A stretch of DNA of 64,000 nucleotides from Pyruvatibacter sp. (GTDB lineage Bacteria > Pseudomonadota > Alphaproteobacteria > CGMCC-115125). The stretch spans positions 1,002,501 to 1,066,500 of the forward strand of contig NZ_JAVJSC010000003.1 of NCBI RefSeq assembly GCF_040219635.1, written 5' to 3'. Position numbers and translations under genes: made by a program. This document shows positions 41,229 through 50,307 of this stretch, piece by piece (the stretch's first letter is position 1; the number at the start of each line of letters is the position of its first letter). The notes under the pieces were generated by a model that worked only from the letters and a program-made list of their open reading frames with translations, was not told the origin of the DNA and did no database searches.

Positions 41229-42407
41229 ATGGCTGACCCAAAGGTCTATGACGTCGAGCGCGAGGCGTTTTTCCTGTACTGGACCGAAAAGTCCGCGTTC
41301 AAGGAAACCTATGCCGGCGCAATGGATACGGTTGTGGTGGAGGGCCAGCACCTGAAACCCAAAGGCTCTGACAGCAAGACGGTGCTCATTTTCATGCACC
41401 CGTCCGGCATCATGAACCTGCTGCCAATGCCAAATGCGCTGGCGGCGGCGGGCATCCCGTGCCTCACATGCGGCAGTCGCTATCCCAATAACGACACGGC
41501 GCTCATCATGGAAAAAGTGATCCTCGATATGGGTCACTACATCCGCTACGCGAAAGAGAAGCTGGGCTATGAAAAGGTCATTCTGGCCGGCTGGTCTGGT
41601 GGCGGGTCGCTGTCGATGTTCTATCAGTCGCAGGCGGAAAATCCGACAATCGAGACAACGCCCGCCGGTGACCCGGTGGACGTAAAGGGTGCGGACCTTA
41701 TACCGGCGGATGCCGTGTTGCAGCTCGCAGCGCATGTGAGCCGTGCCATCATTTTGACGGAGTGGATTGACCCCGCCGTCGCCGATGAGCTTGACCCTGA
41801 AAAGCGCATAAAAGCCCTGGACCTCTATGATGAGACAGCGCCAAACCAGCCGCCTTACTCCGCGGATTTTCTGGAAACCTTCCGCGCCGCACAGGTCGCC
41901 CGTTCAAAACGGATTGATGATTTCGTGCACGACAAGCTGGCGTTTCTGAAAAAGACAGGCCGCCCCAACGAGGAGCACTGTTTTGTTGTGTACGGAACAA
42001 TGGCGGACCCGCGCTGGCTGGACCCGACCATTGACCCCAATGACCGCAAGGCCCCCAACTGGTGCTACATGGGCGAGCCGCGCGTGGTGAACATGATGCC
42101 TGCCGGCATTGCGCGGTTTTGTTCGTTGCGGAGCTGGCTGTCGCAATGGTCATATGCTGAGAGCCGTGCCGACGGCCCTAAATGCGCGGCCGGTATCAAG
42201 GTGCCGTTTCTGGTGATTGACAACTCAGCGGATGACGGCTGTACGCCGAGCCACGCGGAGCGCATCTATGCGGGGATCGGCCACGACGACAAGGAGCGTC
42301 ACACCATCAAGGGAGCCACCCACTACTATATTGGCCAGCCCGACAAGATGGGCGAAGCCGTGACGCTTGTTGTGGACTGGCTGGGGCGCAAGGGCATGTT
42401 GGTCTGA
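41229..42407 (+). CDS. Alpha/beta hydrolase of unknown substrate
   Basis: The protein has 392 residues. It has a strand-turn FMHPSGIMNLLPMPNALAA and the nucleophile elbow LAGWSGGGSLSMFY. A long insert follows (about 135-300) carrying the lid, then VPFLVIDNSADDGCTP with the acidic residue and KGATHYYIGQPDK with the catalytic His. GGAGG lies before the ATG. No signal peptide is present. It is downstream of two crotonase genes and may hydrolyse a CoA or ester intermediate, which is inference from context only. Confidence 0.8.
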   Translation: MADPKVYDVEREAFFLYWTEKSAFKETYAGAMDTVVVEGQHLKPKGSDSKTVLIFMHPSGIMNLLPMPNALAAAGIPCLTCGSRYPNNDTALIMEKVILDMGHYIRYAKEKLGYEKVILAGWSGGGSLSMFYQSQAENPTIETTPAGDPVDVKGADLIPADAVLQLAAHVSRAIILTEWIDPAVADELDPEKRIKALDLYDETAPNQPPYSADFLETFRAAQVARSKRIDDFVHDKLAFLKKTGRPNEEHCFVVYGTMADPRWLDPTIDPNDRKAPNWCYMGEPRVVNMMPAGIARFCSLRSWLSQWSYAESRADGPKCAAGIKVPFLVIDNSADDGCTPSHAERIYAGIGHDDKERHTIKGATHYYIGQPDKMGEAVTLVVDWLGRKGMLV

Positions 42408-42494
42408 GCCTGCATTTTCCCGACGCTGGCATCACACAATAGTCCAAATCCGGCACTATCCAGATCGTGGGTGTCGCTTGAAGGGGAAGTCCCA

Positions 42495-42953
42495 GTGACA
42501 AGAACAATTTTTGCGTTCTCCGCTGCCACTATTGCCGCCGCAATATGTCTGCCTGCATCTGCCGGCATGTTCGACGCGCGTGCTGATGAGCCAGGTCGCT
42601 TCACCATGCAGGCCATAGAAGGCGGCTTTTTGCGTCTTGATACGCAAACCGGCGCTGTGTCCGTCTGCTCGGGTGCAGCCAGTGACTGGGCGTGTGCGCC
42701 CGCCGCTGATGACCGGTCATCTCTTGAGAATGAAAACGCGCGTCTCAAGGCTGAAAATGCCGACCTGCGGGCACAGATAGTGGAGCTCGGCGCAAAGCCC
42801 GATGTCACCACGCCCGAGGATGTGGATGCCGCGATGGATGTTTTTGAAAGCGTGGCGGAGCGGTTTGGGCGGATCGTCAAAATCATGCGGCAGGAAATGG
42901 AAGAACTGGATCAGGAAATCGGCGCGCCCCCGAACGGTGATCCTGCGCCCTAG
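42495..42953 (+). CDS. Exported coiled-coil protein of unknown function
   Basis: The 152-residue product starts with GTG at 42495, preceded by AGGGGAAG. A signal peptide (TRTIFAFSAATIAAAICLPA, cut near ASAG) leads to a small domain with FTMQAIEGGFLRLDTQTG and CSGAASDWACAP, which has two cysteines. A coiled coil (SSLENENARLKAENADLRAQI) and an acidic C-terminus follow. I do not recognise a family by name. It should be periplasmic. The stop is shared with the convergent thioesterase gene in CTAG. Confidence 0.65.
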   Translation: MTRTIFAFSAATIAAAICLPASAGMFDARADEPGRFTMQAIEGGFLRLDTQTGAVSVCSGAASDWACAPAADDRSSLENENARLKAENADLRAQIVELGAKPDVTTPEDVDAAMDVFESVAERFGRIVKIMRQEMEELDQEIGAPPNGDPAP

Positions 42954-43891
42954 GCTCCAATCCCCGGCACCAGTTTGCTCTCAAGATGCGCGCGCATGGC
43001 ATCGGGAATGCCGATTGCCCTGCGGGCCACAAGGTCAAGCGTCACCGCCACAGCTTCTGCCGTGGCTACAGCCTTGCCGGTTTCAACATCAAACATCCAG
43101 TGCGCCCAGGTGTAGGTCTTGGGGCCTACATGCTTGAGGCCGCTGCGCAATGTCAGGATGTCGCCGACACGCGGCCACTGCCGATAGACAAAACGGTATT
43201 CAAGAGCTGCCCCGCCAATGTTCGGGTCTGATGATCGGTCATCGCCGCGTGTCTGCGACAGAAGGTTGGGTATCGAATCTGAAACCAGGCCCATGAAGTG
43301 CTGCTGCAACATGAACCCATGCATGTCGCACTGGGCGGGTTTCACCACCCCCTGCCACGTATAGACAAGGCCCATGTCATCTGCCTGCGCCAGTGCTGGC
43401 GCATCGACGGCGGGACCCATCTCCAACCCGCGGGCCTGGCCGTGCGGCGGGACGTCGGTCATCATGTTATCAATGGCTTCATCCATCACGCCGGGCAGCG
43501 CGAGGCGCGCGCGTGTGGCAGCGTCCGCCAGCACAACATCCGCATTGATGGTGGCGGCCACCACACCGGAGGCTGTGTTGGTCAACTCCTCGTAAACCTT
43601 CAGCGTGTCGCCTTCGCGCCCGGTGACACTTCCTTCAAGGGTAAGCGGTGCGCCGGGGCGCTGTTCGCGGTGAAACCGGATGTGGTGCTCGCGGGGCAGC
43701 AATATGGCCCCGGCTGTGCCCGCCCCGTTGCCAGGCGTGCGGGCCTGCGTCGGGCCAAAGCCCAGATGGTGCGCCAGCACGTCCAGCCCTTCATTGGCCT
43801 TGGCGACGTAGAACTGCACATTCATGTGCCCCATGTCGTCGCATTCCCATGTCTGTACGCTTGAGCGCAGTAGGGGCGCAAGAATTGTCAT
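42950..43891 (-). CDS. Double-hotdog thioesterase-like protein (paralogue A)
   Basis: This protein (313 residues) contains two hotdog domains. The first (about 10-130) has WECDDMGHMNVQFYVAKANE, the acyl-ACP/4-hydroxybenzoyl-CoA thioesterase motif. The second (about 175-305) has YTWQGVVKPAQCDMHGFM, then MLQQHFMGLVSDSIPNLL. Such fused proteins hydrolyse acyl-CoA or acyl-ACP. The 21-base spacing to its upstream neighbour, a 267-residue paralogue, indicates a recent-looking tandem duplication in one operon. Confidence 0.82.
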   Translation of the reverse strand: MTILAPLLRSSVQTWECDDMGHMNVQFYVAKANEGLDVLAHHLGFGPTQARTPGNGAGTAGAILLPREHHIRFHREQRPGAPLTLEGSVTGREGDTLKVYEELTNTASGVVAATINADVVLADAATRARLALPGVMDEAIDNMMTDVPPHGQARGLEMGPAVDAPALAQADDMGLVYTWQGVVKPAQCDMHGFMLQQHFMGLVSDSIPNLLSQTRGDDRSSDPNIGGAALEYRFVYRQWPRVGDILTLRSGLKHVGPKTYTWAHWMFDVETGKAVATAEAVAVTLDLVARRAIGIPDAMRAHLESKLVPGIGA

Positions 43892-43912
43892 CGCAAAAGC
43901 TCCGGATGCTGA

Positions 43913-44716
43913 TTATGCAAAATTGGATTGCGCAAGTGGTGGCTTGACCGCGCGCCGCGTGCGCAGATCTATCATTACGCCGACGCCTTCCGCCATGAAA
44001 CAACAAGCCCCCGTCACTATGTCAAACCCCAGATGCTTGTAGTGCAGGGCCTTGCCGGTGGGCGGCGTAAAGCTGGTGACAATTTCAAGGGGTCGCCCCG
44101 GCAGGGCAGGGGCAAACCGCGTGACCCTCAACTCGAGCGAAGCGGTGCCAAGCCCGGCTTGTGCCTGTTGGCGCCTGTCAAGGCCCGCCAGCGCCCACAG
44201 GTGAGCCTGGCAGCGTGACACCCGTTGCAGGAAGGCCGGGATGGTCATTGTATCGGCGCGACAATCAGCAGGTGAAATGGCTGAAAGGTGGGTGCGCACC
44301 ATGTGGTCATCACGCTGCGTCAGGTCATGTGTGGCCGGATGTGTGAGGGAGCGTGGCGCGGCATCGTCAGCTATTGCGCCCGCAGGTGCATCCGGTGCTC
44401 GTGACGTGCCGTACGTGCTGATCGCCGTGGCGCATACCAGTCGTGTGCCGGCATTTTCTATGTGGTGGACGAGTCGTTGAGATCGCGCATCATCTGCTCG
44501 CGCTGAAGTCACGCGCAATCGGTCACCCGCCAGCATTTCACGGTGAAAGCGCAGATGCATTTGTTGCGGGCCACCCCTGCGCCCGCGATCCGCGTTGCCA
44601 AGCGCCGACAGCACATCGGCCGCAGCTTCCGCCTTGGCGGCGTAATGCTGAATGTTCATATGCCCCATCTCGTCGCATTCAGCGACGGCAACAGCGCTCA
44701 GATAGCTTTCAATCAT
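43913..44716 (-). CDS. Double-hotdog thioesterase-like protein (paralogue B)
   Basis: The 267-residue protein parallels the downstream paralogue. ECDEMGHMNIQHYAAKAEA corresponds to its ECDDMGHMNVQFYVAKANE, LRFHREMLAGDRL matches IRFHREQRPGAPL, and HYKHLGFDIVTGACCFMAEGV aligns with the last strand. Several internal loops are shorter, and in the second half the CDMHGFM motif is less well kept (SPADCRADTMTIP). One domain may therefore have lost activity. It lies between the TetR gene, 73 bases upstream, and paralogue A. Confidence 0.8.
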   Translation of the reverse strand: MIESYLSAVAVAECDEMGHMNIQHYAAKAEAAADVLSALGNADRGRRGGPQQMHLRFHREMLAGDRLRVTSARADDARSQRLVHHIENAGTRLVCATAISTYGTSRAPDAPAGAIADDAAPRSLTHPATHDLTQRDDHMVRTHLSAISPADCRADTMTIPAFLQRVSRCQAHLWALAGLDRRQQAQAGLGTASLELRVTRFAPALPGRPLEIVTSFTPPTGKALHYKHLGFDIVTGACCFMAEGVGVMIDLRTRRAVKPPLAQSNFA

Positions 44717-44789
44717 CGGGCTTTTGGGGTGTGCAGAGGGAGGAGTAACGATTTGAAGTCAGATTATGGCACGGTTCGCCGCAGCGGTG

Positions 44790-45362
44790 TCAGCTTTCAA
44801 AGCGTGCGATGAGCGCTGCAAGGACGGTTTCATCGTCCACATTCAGCGAACCGAACCGACCGCTATCTGCCATCAGGGCAATCCCCGTCAGGCCTGACCA
44901 AAGCGCAATCACGTCCAGCGCCTGTGAGCTTCCTTTGATGGTCGGCATCGCTGCATCGAGTAGCCGCAAAACGGCAATCACCCGCCCGGTAAGCACACGT
45001 TCTGTTTCTGCGGGCACGTCGCCACTCCTGGCTGCCACAAGCAGCGGCACTACCCGGCGCAAGGCCCGTGTGCAGGCGCGTGACAGATCGCCAAGGTTTG
45101 CTGGCTGCTGACGCATCGCTTTTGCCAGCACATCCAGTTCATCTGCGGCAATCGCTGCCAGCAGAGCCTCCCTCGAAGCGAAATAGTTATAGACCGCGCC
45201 GGCTGTATATCCCGCCTTTGCGGCCACCGCCCGCATGGTCACGCCGCTTATGCCTGAAGTTGCCAGCACGATAGCCGCCGCCTCCAGAATGCGCGCCGCC
45301 CGCGCGTCGCGCGCCTGGGCCTTGCGGGCTTTGCGGGCCGCGTCTCGTGCTGCATCAACCAT
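44790..45362 (-). CDS. TetR-family transcriptional regulator
   Basis: The 190-residue protein has a basic N-terminal extension (ARDAARKARKAQARDARAAR) and a TetR DNA-binding domain: ILEAAAIVLATSGISGVTMR, then AVAAKAGYTAGAVYNYFASRE. The C-terminal ligand domain is helical and not assignable. The gene heads a likely operon with the two double-hotdog proteins, so it may sense an acyl-CoA; that is inference. An inverted repeat with GTTCA half-sites lies about 130 bases upstream. Confidence 0.88.
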   Translation of the reverse strand: MVDAARDAARKARKAQARDARAARILEAAAIVLATSGISGVTMRAVAAKAGYTAGAVYNYFASREALLAAIAADELDVLAKAMRQQPANLGDLSRACTRALRRVVPLLVAARSGDVPAETERVLTGRVIAVLRLLDAAMPTIKGSSQALDVIALWSGLTGIALMADSGRFGSLNVDDETVLAALIARFES

Positions 45363-45493
45363 GCACGTGTCATCCTGTAGCCGGTTCTAGTGCAAAATAA
45401 ACAGTGTTCAAAAAAATGGCATATAGTCAATAGATATCGAAGATTAGTCGGGCCTGCGCGCGATGCGGGCGGCAGAGGCTGAGAAAAAAGTAC

Positions 45494-45515
45494 ATCGTTC
45501 AAAATAATGAACGAT
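45494..45515 (-). terminator. AT-rich hairpin at the esterase stop: terminator or TetR operator
   Basis: ATCGTTCA (45494-45501) and TGAACGAT (45508-45515) are perfect inverted arms around AAATAA. On the minus strand the hairpin begins at the esterase stop codon and is followed by GTAC and six T, which fits a weak intrinsic terminator. The GTTCA/TGAAC symmetry also fits a TetR-type operator for the gene downstream. Sequence alone cannot decide. Confidence 0.55.
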
Positions 45516-46489
45516 TAAAGTCTGCTGAGGAAGAATCCGTCAATCTGCGTCAGCGCCTGCTCTGCCAGCGCACCGGGAAAGGCGATAAATCCGTGTGCGC
45601 CTCCGGGATAAACACCAAGTTCCGAGGCGTTACCCGCAGCAAGCCAGCGGCCATGCATGAACAGCGTGTCGTCCAGCAAGCCATCCCGCGTGCCGACAAC
45701 AAACAGTGCATCCGGCAGACCGCCAAGGTCGCCGTGCAGCGGTGAGACATCCGGGTCGCGCAGATCGGTCCCGATGGGCAGGAAGTTGCCGACAAAGTTC
45801 TCGACATCGCGGGTGGAGAGCGTTGGCCCTGTATCGCCAAACGCACGGGCGCTGGGGGTCAGGGCCAGATCAAAGCAGCCAAATGTCAGATTGGTGCCCC
45901 TGAAAGGTGTCAGTCCATGACGGGTCTTGAGGCGCAGCAGCGTGACGGCTGCAAGGTGGCCACCTGCCGATTCACCGCCGATGAACAGCGGTCCGCCCCC
46001 AAAATCATCCGCGTTTGACACCAGCCAGAGCGCCGCCGCCTCGCAATCGTCGGGTGCGGCTGGATAAGGGTTCTCGGGAGCTAACCGGTATTCGACTGAA
46101 ATACACGCAAGGCCGCAATTGTCTGCCAGCCGCTCCAGCAGCGAATCCTGCTGTTTTGCTCCACCAAACATCCAGCCGCCGCCGTGCAGATGCAGGTAGA
46201 TGCCCCGGGTGGCGTCCCGTCCGCCCTGCGGCTCGATAATATGCAGTGCAATCGGGCCGGCAGGCCCTGCAATCTCTATGTCCCGCGCCCGCTCGCTGAT
46301 CGGCGCAACAGGAAACGGCCCCTCACCGCGTTCGCGCATGGCACGCGCCTCCGCCGGCTCAACTGACCAAGGGTCCGGCCCACGTGCCACCAGCGCTGCT
46401 ATTGCCTGATTGATCTCACGGGTTTCCGTGCTCACGGCACCGGGCAGGAAAAGGGCGGGGGAGGCGAGAGGGGGGGACGAAGATGCCAT
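45515..46489 (-). CDS. Alpha/beta hydrolase (HSL-like esterase)
   Basis: The 324-residue esterase has the oxyanion-hole motif in YLHLHGGGWMFGG, EYRLAPENPYPAAPDD, and the nucleophile serine in IGGESAGGHLAA. Acid and histidine are likely in VGTRDGLLDDT and YPGGAHGFIAFPG. There is no signal peptide. The ATG at 46489 has CGGAG 11 bases upstream; longer in-frame starts lack similarity. It is divergent from ompW across a 260-base region. Confidence 0.9.
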   Translation of the reverse strand: MASSSPPLASPALFLPGAVSTETREINQAIAALVARGPDPWSVEPAEARAMRERGEGPFPVAPISERARDIEIAGPAGPIALHIIEPQGGRDATRGIYLHLHGGGWMFGGAKQQDSLLERLADNCGLACISVEYRLAPENPYPAAPDDCEAAALWLVSNADDFGGGPLFIGGESAGGHLAAVTLLRLKTRHGLTPFRGTNLTFGCFDLALTPSARAFGDTGPTLSTRDVENFVGNFLPIGTDLRDPDVSPLHGDLGGLPDALFVVGTRDGLLDDTLFMHGRWLAAGNASELGVYPGGAHGFIAFPGALAEQALTQIDGFFLSRL

Positions 46490-46658
46490 GTATGAATGCT
46501 CCGGGCTGACGCCAGGTGAGTGGGGGGGGCGCAAAGGGTGCCGCGCACCGGCCCGGTGCACAAGTATAGCGTACGGTTCCGCGTCGGTGACCCTGCTGAC
46601 ACTCCAAGACCGTTTCGCTCTAAGTGCGCGCGAATGACGCAGGGCGCCACGCCTGACC

Positions 46659-46697
46659 CTGATGCAGATCAATTACCTCTCCCGTGTGAGCGATAAA
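46659..46697 (+). promoter_or_regulatory. Fnr/FixK-type box and -10 upstream of ompW
   Basis: CTGAT-GCAG-ATCAA (46659-46672) matches the TTGAT-N4-ATCAA Fnr consensus at 9 of 10 positions. GATAAA at 46692-46697 is a plausible -10, putting the box centre about 40 bases upstream of the likely transcription start, the class II activator position. Anaerobic control of OmpW by Fnr is documented in enterobacteria. Confidence 0.6.
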
Positions 46698-46749
46698 GTG
46701 CGGCTCACTAGGCAACCTAGCCGCAATAAGACGAGAGGGGACGCGTATC

Positions 46750-47406
46750 ATGCAGTCCAAAACAATTCTGAAATCACTTGCAACCGCGCTCCTGGCCGCA
46801 ACCGCGCTGACAGCGCTTCCTGCCACAACCGCGCTTGCTGAAGACGGCGCAACCTCAGGCCAGAGCCCGTGGATGATCCGTGGCCGGATCATCGGGGTTA
46901 TTCCCGATGAGAGTTCCAGCGTTACACCAAATATCGGCAGCATCGAGGCTGAAGGCGCGGTGGTGCCGGAAATCGACATCACCTATTTCTTCACGCCCAA
47001 CATCGCTGCTGAGTTGATTGCCGCAACCTCACCCCACGACATGAGTGTGAATCTGAACGGTGGTGGCACCCTTGATCTGGGTGATGTGTGGGTTCTGCCG
47101 CCGACGCTTCTGCTGCAGTACCACTTCATTCCCGATGGTCAGATCCGTCCCTATGCGGGTGTCGGTATCAACTACACGCATCTCTACAATGCAGATGATA
47201 CGGCTGGCACAAGCGTGGACTATGACGGCGGCTTCGGCTGGGCCTTGCAGGCCGGTGTGGATGTGCCCATCAGCGGCAACTGGTCGTGGAACCTCGACGT
47301 GAAGAAAATCTTCGTCAACGTCGATGCCACCGTGAACAGCGCTGTACGTGCAGATGTCGATCTTGACCCGTGGGTCATCGGCACAGGCGTAGGCTACCGC
47401 TTCTAG
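46750..47406 (+). CDS. OmpW-family outer membrane protein
   Basis: The 218-residue precursor has a signal peptide (LLAATALTALPATTALAEDG). It forms an eight-stranded barrel by family: WMIRGRIIGVIPDES, VPEIDITYFFTPNIAAELI, LPPTLLLQYHFIPDGQIRPY, then AGVGINYTHLYN, and a terminal aromatic Phe (GVGYRF) required for outer-membrane insertion. OmpW forms a narrow hydrophobic channel for small or aliphatic molecules; related AlkL proteins import alkanes, which would suit this gene neighbourhood. GAGAGGGGA lies before the ATG. A strong terminator follows. Confidence 0.93.
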   Translation: MQSKTILKSLATALLAATALTALPATTALAEDGATSGQSPWMIRGRIIGVIPDESSSVTPNIGSIEAEGAVVPEIDITYFFTPNIAAELIAATSPHDMSVNLNGGGTLDLGDVWVLPPTLLLQYHFIPDGQIRPYAGVGINYTHLYNADDTAGTSVDYDGGFGWALQAGVDVPISGNWSWNLDVKKIFVNVDATVNSAVRADVDLDPWVIGTGVGYRF

Positions 47407-47432
47407 CCTCCCCACCAACTGATTGATGTTAA

Positions 47433-47461
47433 GGGCGGCGTCCATCCGGACGCCGCCCTTT
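47433..47461 (+). terminator. Rho-independent terminator after ompW
   Basis: An 11-bp perfect stem (GGGCGGCGTCC / GGACGCCGCCC) with loop ATCC is followed by three T, 26 bases after the ompW stop. Confidence 0.85.
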
Positions 47462-47568
47462 GTCATGTGCGAACACATGTTCGTTGATGGCTGGTGTCCC
47501 TGGGTGGACAAAGCCTTTGCGAGCCCTATTGTCCATCGCTGAACCCGAAAAATGGAGTGTATCTTCCC

Positions 47569-48423
47569 ATGGTCGACACTGTTGCCTGCCCGCAGTCGGA
47601 AAAAACGTGGCAATCGCTTCATGCCTTCATGGCGGCCTGCGCTCTCGCCCTGGTATTGTTCGTGACCCCGGCATTCGCAAACCCCGCCAATGAGATGCGC
47701 CCGCAGCAACCCACCCTTTTGCTTGGCATTGGCGCGGCGGCCGCGCCGGTGTTTGAAGGCTCAGACGATACGCAGTTGTCTGCCCTGCCGTTCGTGGCGC
47801 TCAACGACTATTACGGGTTTAATTTTAGACCTGTGCAGTTGTCTTACAATCTGCTGGATGTTTCCGGCAAAAACGGCGCGTGGTCTTTGCGCGCAGGTCC
47901 GGCTGTGGGCCTGGCAATAGGTCGCGATCAGGATGACGACGGTGATCTGCGCGGTCTTGGTGATGTGGATACAGGCGTCATGGCAGGCGGGTTCGTGCAG
48001 GCAGGTATCGGGCGAATCTCGCTTGGCATTGATGCGGCGCAGGAGGTGGCAGATGGCCACGGTGGTGCGGTTGTCGGCCTCAAGGTTGCAACCCGTCTGC
48101 GCCTTAACCAGCGCATGAGCCTGATGCCCGCGGTCACCGGCACATGGGCGAGTGATGACTATATGCAAAGTTTCTTCGGTGTCACCGCAACACAGGCTGC
48201 TGCAAGCAACTATGCAACCTATACCGCTGATGCAGGCTTTAAGGATGTGGGTGCGCAGGCCGCCCTGCGCTACAGCCTGGACAATGCCTGGTCTTTGAAC
48301 TGGAGCGTCGCCTACAGCCGTCTGATTGGTGACGCCGCCGACAGCCCGATTGTGACCGGCCCCGGCGGCACGCGTGATCAGATAACCGGCCGCATCGGCA
48401 TCACACGGGGTTTTAATCTGTAG
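47569..48423 (+). CDS. MipA/OmpV-family outer membrane protein
   Basis: The product has 284 residues. Its signal peptide (about 16-38, ACALALVLFVTPAFANP) leads to a beta-barrel with alternating strands: LLLGIGAAAAPVFEGSDD, FRPVQLSYNLLDVSG, GPAVGLAIGRD, VATRLRLNQRMSLMPAVTGT, ending ITGRIGITRGFNL. MipA/OmpV proteins act as murein-synthesis scaffolds or as porins/adhesins; the role here is open. GGAG lies 12 bases before the ATG. It ends at a bidirectional terminator. Confidence 0.88.
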   Translation: MVDTVACPQSEKTWQSLHAFMAACALALVLFVTPAFANPANEMRPQQPTLLLGIGAAAAPVFEGSDDTQLSALPFVALNDYYGFNFRPVQLSYNLLDVSGKNGAWSLRAGPAVGLAIGRDQDDDGDLRGLGDVDTGVMAGGFVQAGIGRISLGIDAAQEVADGHGGAVVGLKVATRLRLNQRMSLMPAVTGTWASDDYMQSFFGVTATQAAASNYATYTADAGFKDVGAQAALRYSLDNAWSLNWSVAYSRLIGDAADSPIVTGPGGTRDQITGRIGITRGFNL

Positions 48424-48454
48424 GCATCATCCGCCACCATTTCTGCAAAAAAGA

Positions 48455-48492
48455 GGGCGGCCCGCGAATAGCGGACCGCCCTTGTCTTTTTT
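48455..48492. terminator. Bidirectional terminator between ompV-like and symporter genes
   Basis: GGGCGG-C-CCGC pairs with GCGG-A-CCGCCC around GAATA, with one C/A mismatch. It is followed by CTTTTTTTT on the plus side and preceded by GCAAAAAAG, which gives a T-run on the minus strand, so it can end both convergent genes. Confidence 0.85.
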
Positions 48493-48510
48493 TTCCAGCG
48501 TTAAATGCTG

Positions 48511-50283
48511 CTAGTGCGCGTGGGCGACGCCTGCACCTGTTGGCACGCGGATGTCTTCCACCATGTCCTGCACTTCCAGGGGCGGCGCTGCGGTAAACAT
48601 CCGTACCACGAAGGCCACAACGAAGTTCAGCACCATGCCGACCGTGCCAATGCCTTCAGGCGAGATGCCCAGTAGCCAGTGTTCCGCCGAGTTGAGGTCG
48701 GGCGACACGAACTTGAAGTACACGATGTAGGCAAAGGTGAAGGTCAGGCCTGTCACCATGCCGGCAATCGCGCCCTCGCGGTTCATGCCCTTGAGGAAGA
48801 TGCCCATCAGGATCGCCGGGAACAACGAGGCGGCCGCCAGCCCGAAGGCAAAAGCCACCACCTGCGCCACAAATCCCGGCGGATTGATCCCCAGATAGCC
48901 CGCCACACCGATGGCAACCGCCGCTGCAATACGCGCGTATCGCAGCTCCTGCTTGTCAGTGATGTTGGGCATCAGCGTTTTCTTCATCAGGTCATGGCTG
49001 ATGGAGGTTGAGACCACCAGCAACAGGCCCGCAGCGGTTGAGAGCGCGGCAGCGAGGCCGCCCGCAGCCACCAGTGCAATCACCCAGCCGGGAAGCTGTG
49101 CGATTTCCGGGTTGGCCAGAACGAAGATGTCGCGGTCTACATAAATCTCGTTGGCCGCGTCGCTTGGCGTATTGGCCAACGCCCGCTCGCCGCTTGCACC
49201 CATCTCGCCCGTAAAGTCCGGTGAACCCGCATATGGCGCACCCGCTCCATACTGAATGATACCGTCGCCGTTCTTGTCCATCCAGCCGATGAGACCTATC
49301 TGCTCCCAGTTCTGGAGCCAGGCAGGCGCTTCCTGGTACTGGGTGTTGTTGACCGTCTCAATAAAATTGAGGCGGGCGAATGCCGCCACCGCCGGTGCTG
49401 TTGTGTAAAGCAGGGCAATGAAGATGAGCGCCCACAGGGCCGAGATGCGCGCATCCGACACTTTGGGCACCGTGAAGAACCGCACAATCACATGCGGCAG
49501 CCCGGCAGTGCCCACCATCAGCGCGAAGGTGATGGCAAACACGTCAATCACCTGTTTTGATCCATCCGTGTATGCACTGAAACCAAGGTCAACAAGTGTG
49601 GCATCCAGTTTAGCCAGCACGGAAAGTCCTGAGCCATCGGCCACCGTGGCCCCAAGGCCAAGCTGCGGAATGGGATTGCCGGTAATCAGGATGGAAATGA
49701 AGATCGCCGGCACCAGATACGCGAAGATGAGCACGCAATACTGCGCCACCTGCGTATAGGTAATGCCCTTCATGCCGCCGAGCACCGCATAGACGAAAAC
49801 CACCGCCATGCCGAGCACCACGCCCATCTCGATTTCCACCTCAAGGAACCGCGAAAACACGATGCCCACACCGCGCATCTGCCCGGCCACATAGGTGAAG
49901 GAAATAAAAATCAGGCAGATGACACCCACAATGCGTGCTGTCGATGAGTAATACCGCTCGCCTATGAAGTCCGGCACGGTGAACTGGCCGAACTTGCGCA
50001 GATAGGGCGCCAGCAGCAGCGCCAGCAGCACATAGCCGCCGGTCCAGCCCATGAGATATACCGAGCCGTCATAGCCGGCAAAGGCAATGATGCCCGCCAT
50101 CGAAATAAACGAGGCAGCGCTCATCCAGTCCGCCGCGGTTGCCATGCCGTTGGCAATCGGGTGGACGCCGCCGCCTGCAACATAAAACTCGCTTGTTGAA
50201 CCAGCGCGCGCCCATAGCGCAATGCCGACATAAAGCGCGAATGATGCGCCGACGAAGATGTAAATCAGTGTTTGCGTTTCCAT
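48511..50283 (-). CDS. Sodium:solute symporter (SSS), VC_2705/ActP-like
   Basis: The carrier has 590 residues and about 13 membrane helices. It has GGGVHPIANGMATAADWMSAASF, characteristic of acetate/monocarboxylate SSS proteins, VGTAGLPHVIVRFFTVP, and AALSTAAGLLLVVSTSISHD. A periplasmic insert at about 310-400 contains an EF-hand/dockerin-like loop, DKNGDGIIQYG (Asp336, Asn338, Asp340), as seen in VC_2705-type members. It probably imports a short organic acid with Na+. The DUF4212 gene, its usual small partner, lies 24 bases upstream. Confidence 0.92.
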   Translation of the reverse strand: METQTLIYIFVGASFALYVGIALWARAGSTSEFYVAGGGVHPIANGMATAADWMSAASFISMAGIIAFAGYDGSVYLMGWTGGYVLLALLLAPYLRKFGQFTVPDFIGERYYSSTARIVGVICLIFISFTYVAGQMRGVGIVFSRFLEVEIEMGVVLGMAVVFVYAVLGGMKGITYTQVAQYCVLIFAYLVPAIFISILITGNPIPQLGLGATVADGSGLSVLAKLDATLVDLGFSAYTDGSKQVIDVFAITFALMVGTAGLPHVIVRFFTVPKVSDARISALWALIFIALLYTTAPAVAAFARLNFIETVNNTQYQEAPAWLQNWEQIGLIGWMDKNGDGIIQYGAGAPYAGSPDFTGEMGASGERALANTPSDAANEIYVDRDIFVLANPEIAQLPGWVIALVAAGGLAAALSTAAGLLLVVSTSISHDLMKKTLMPNITDKQELRYARIAAAVAIGVAGYLGINPPGFVAQVVAFAFGLAAASLFPAILMGIFLKGMNREGAIAGMVTGLTFTFAYIVYFKFVSPDLNSAEHWLLGISPEGIGTVGMVLNFVVAFVVRMFTAAPPLEVQDMVEDIRVPTGAGVAHAH

Positions 50284-50307
50284 GTGATGTCCCCCTGTGA
50301 TCCCGAT

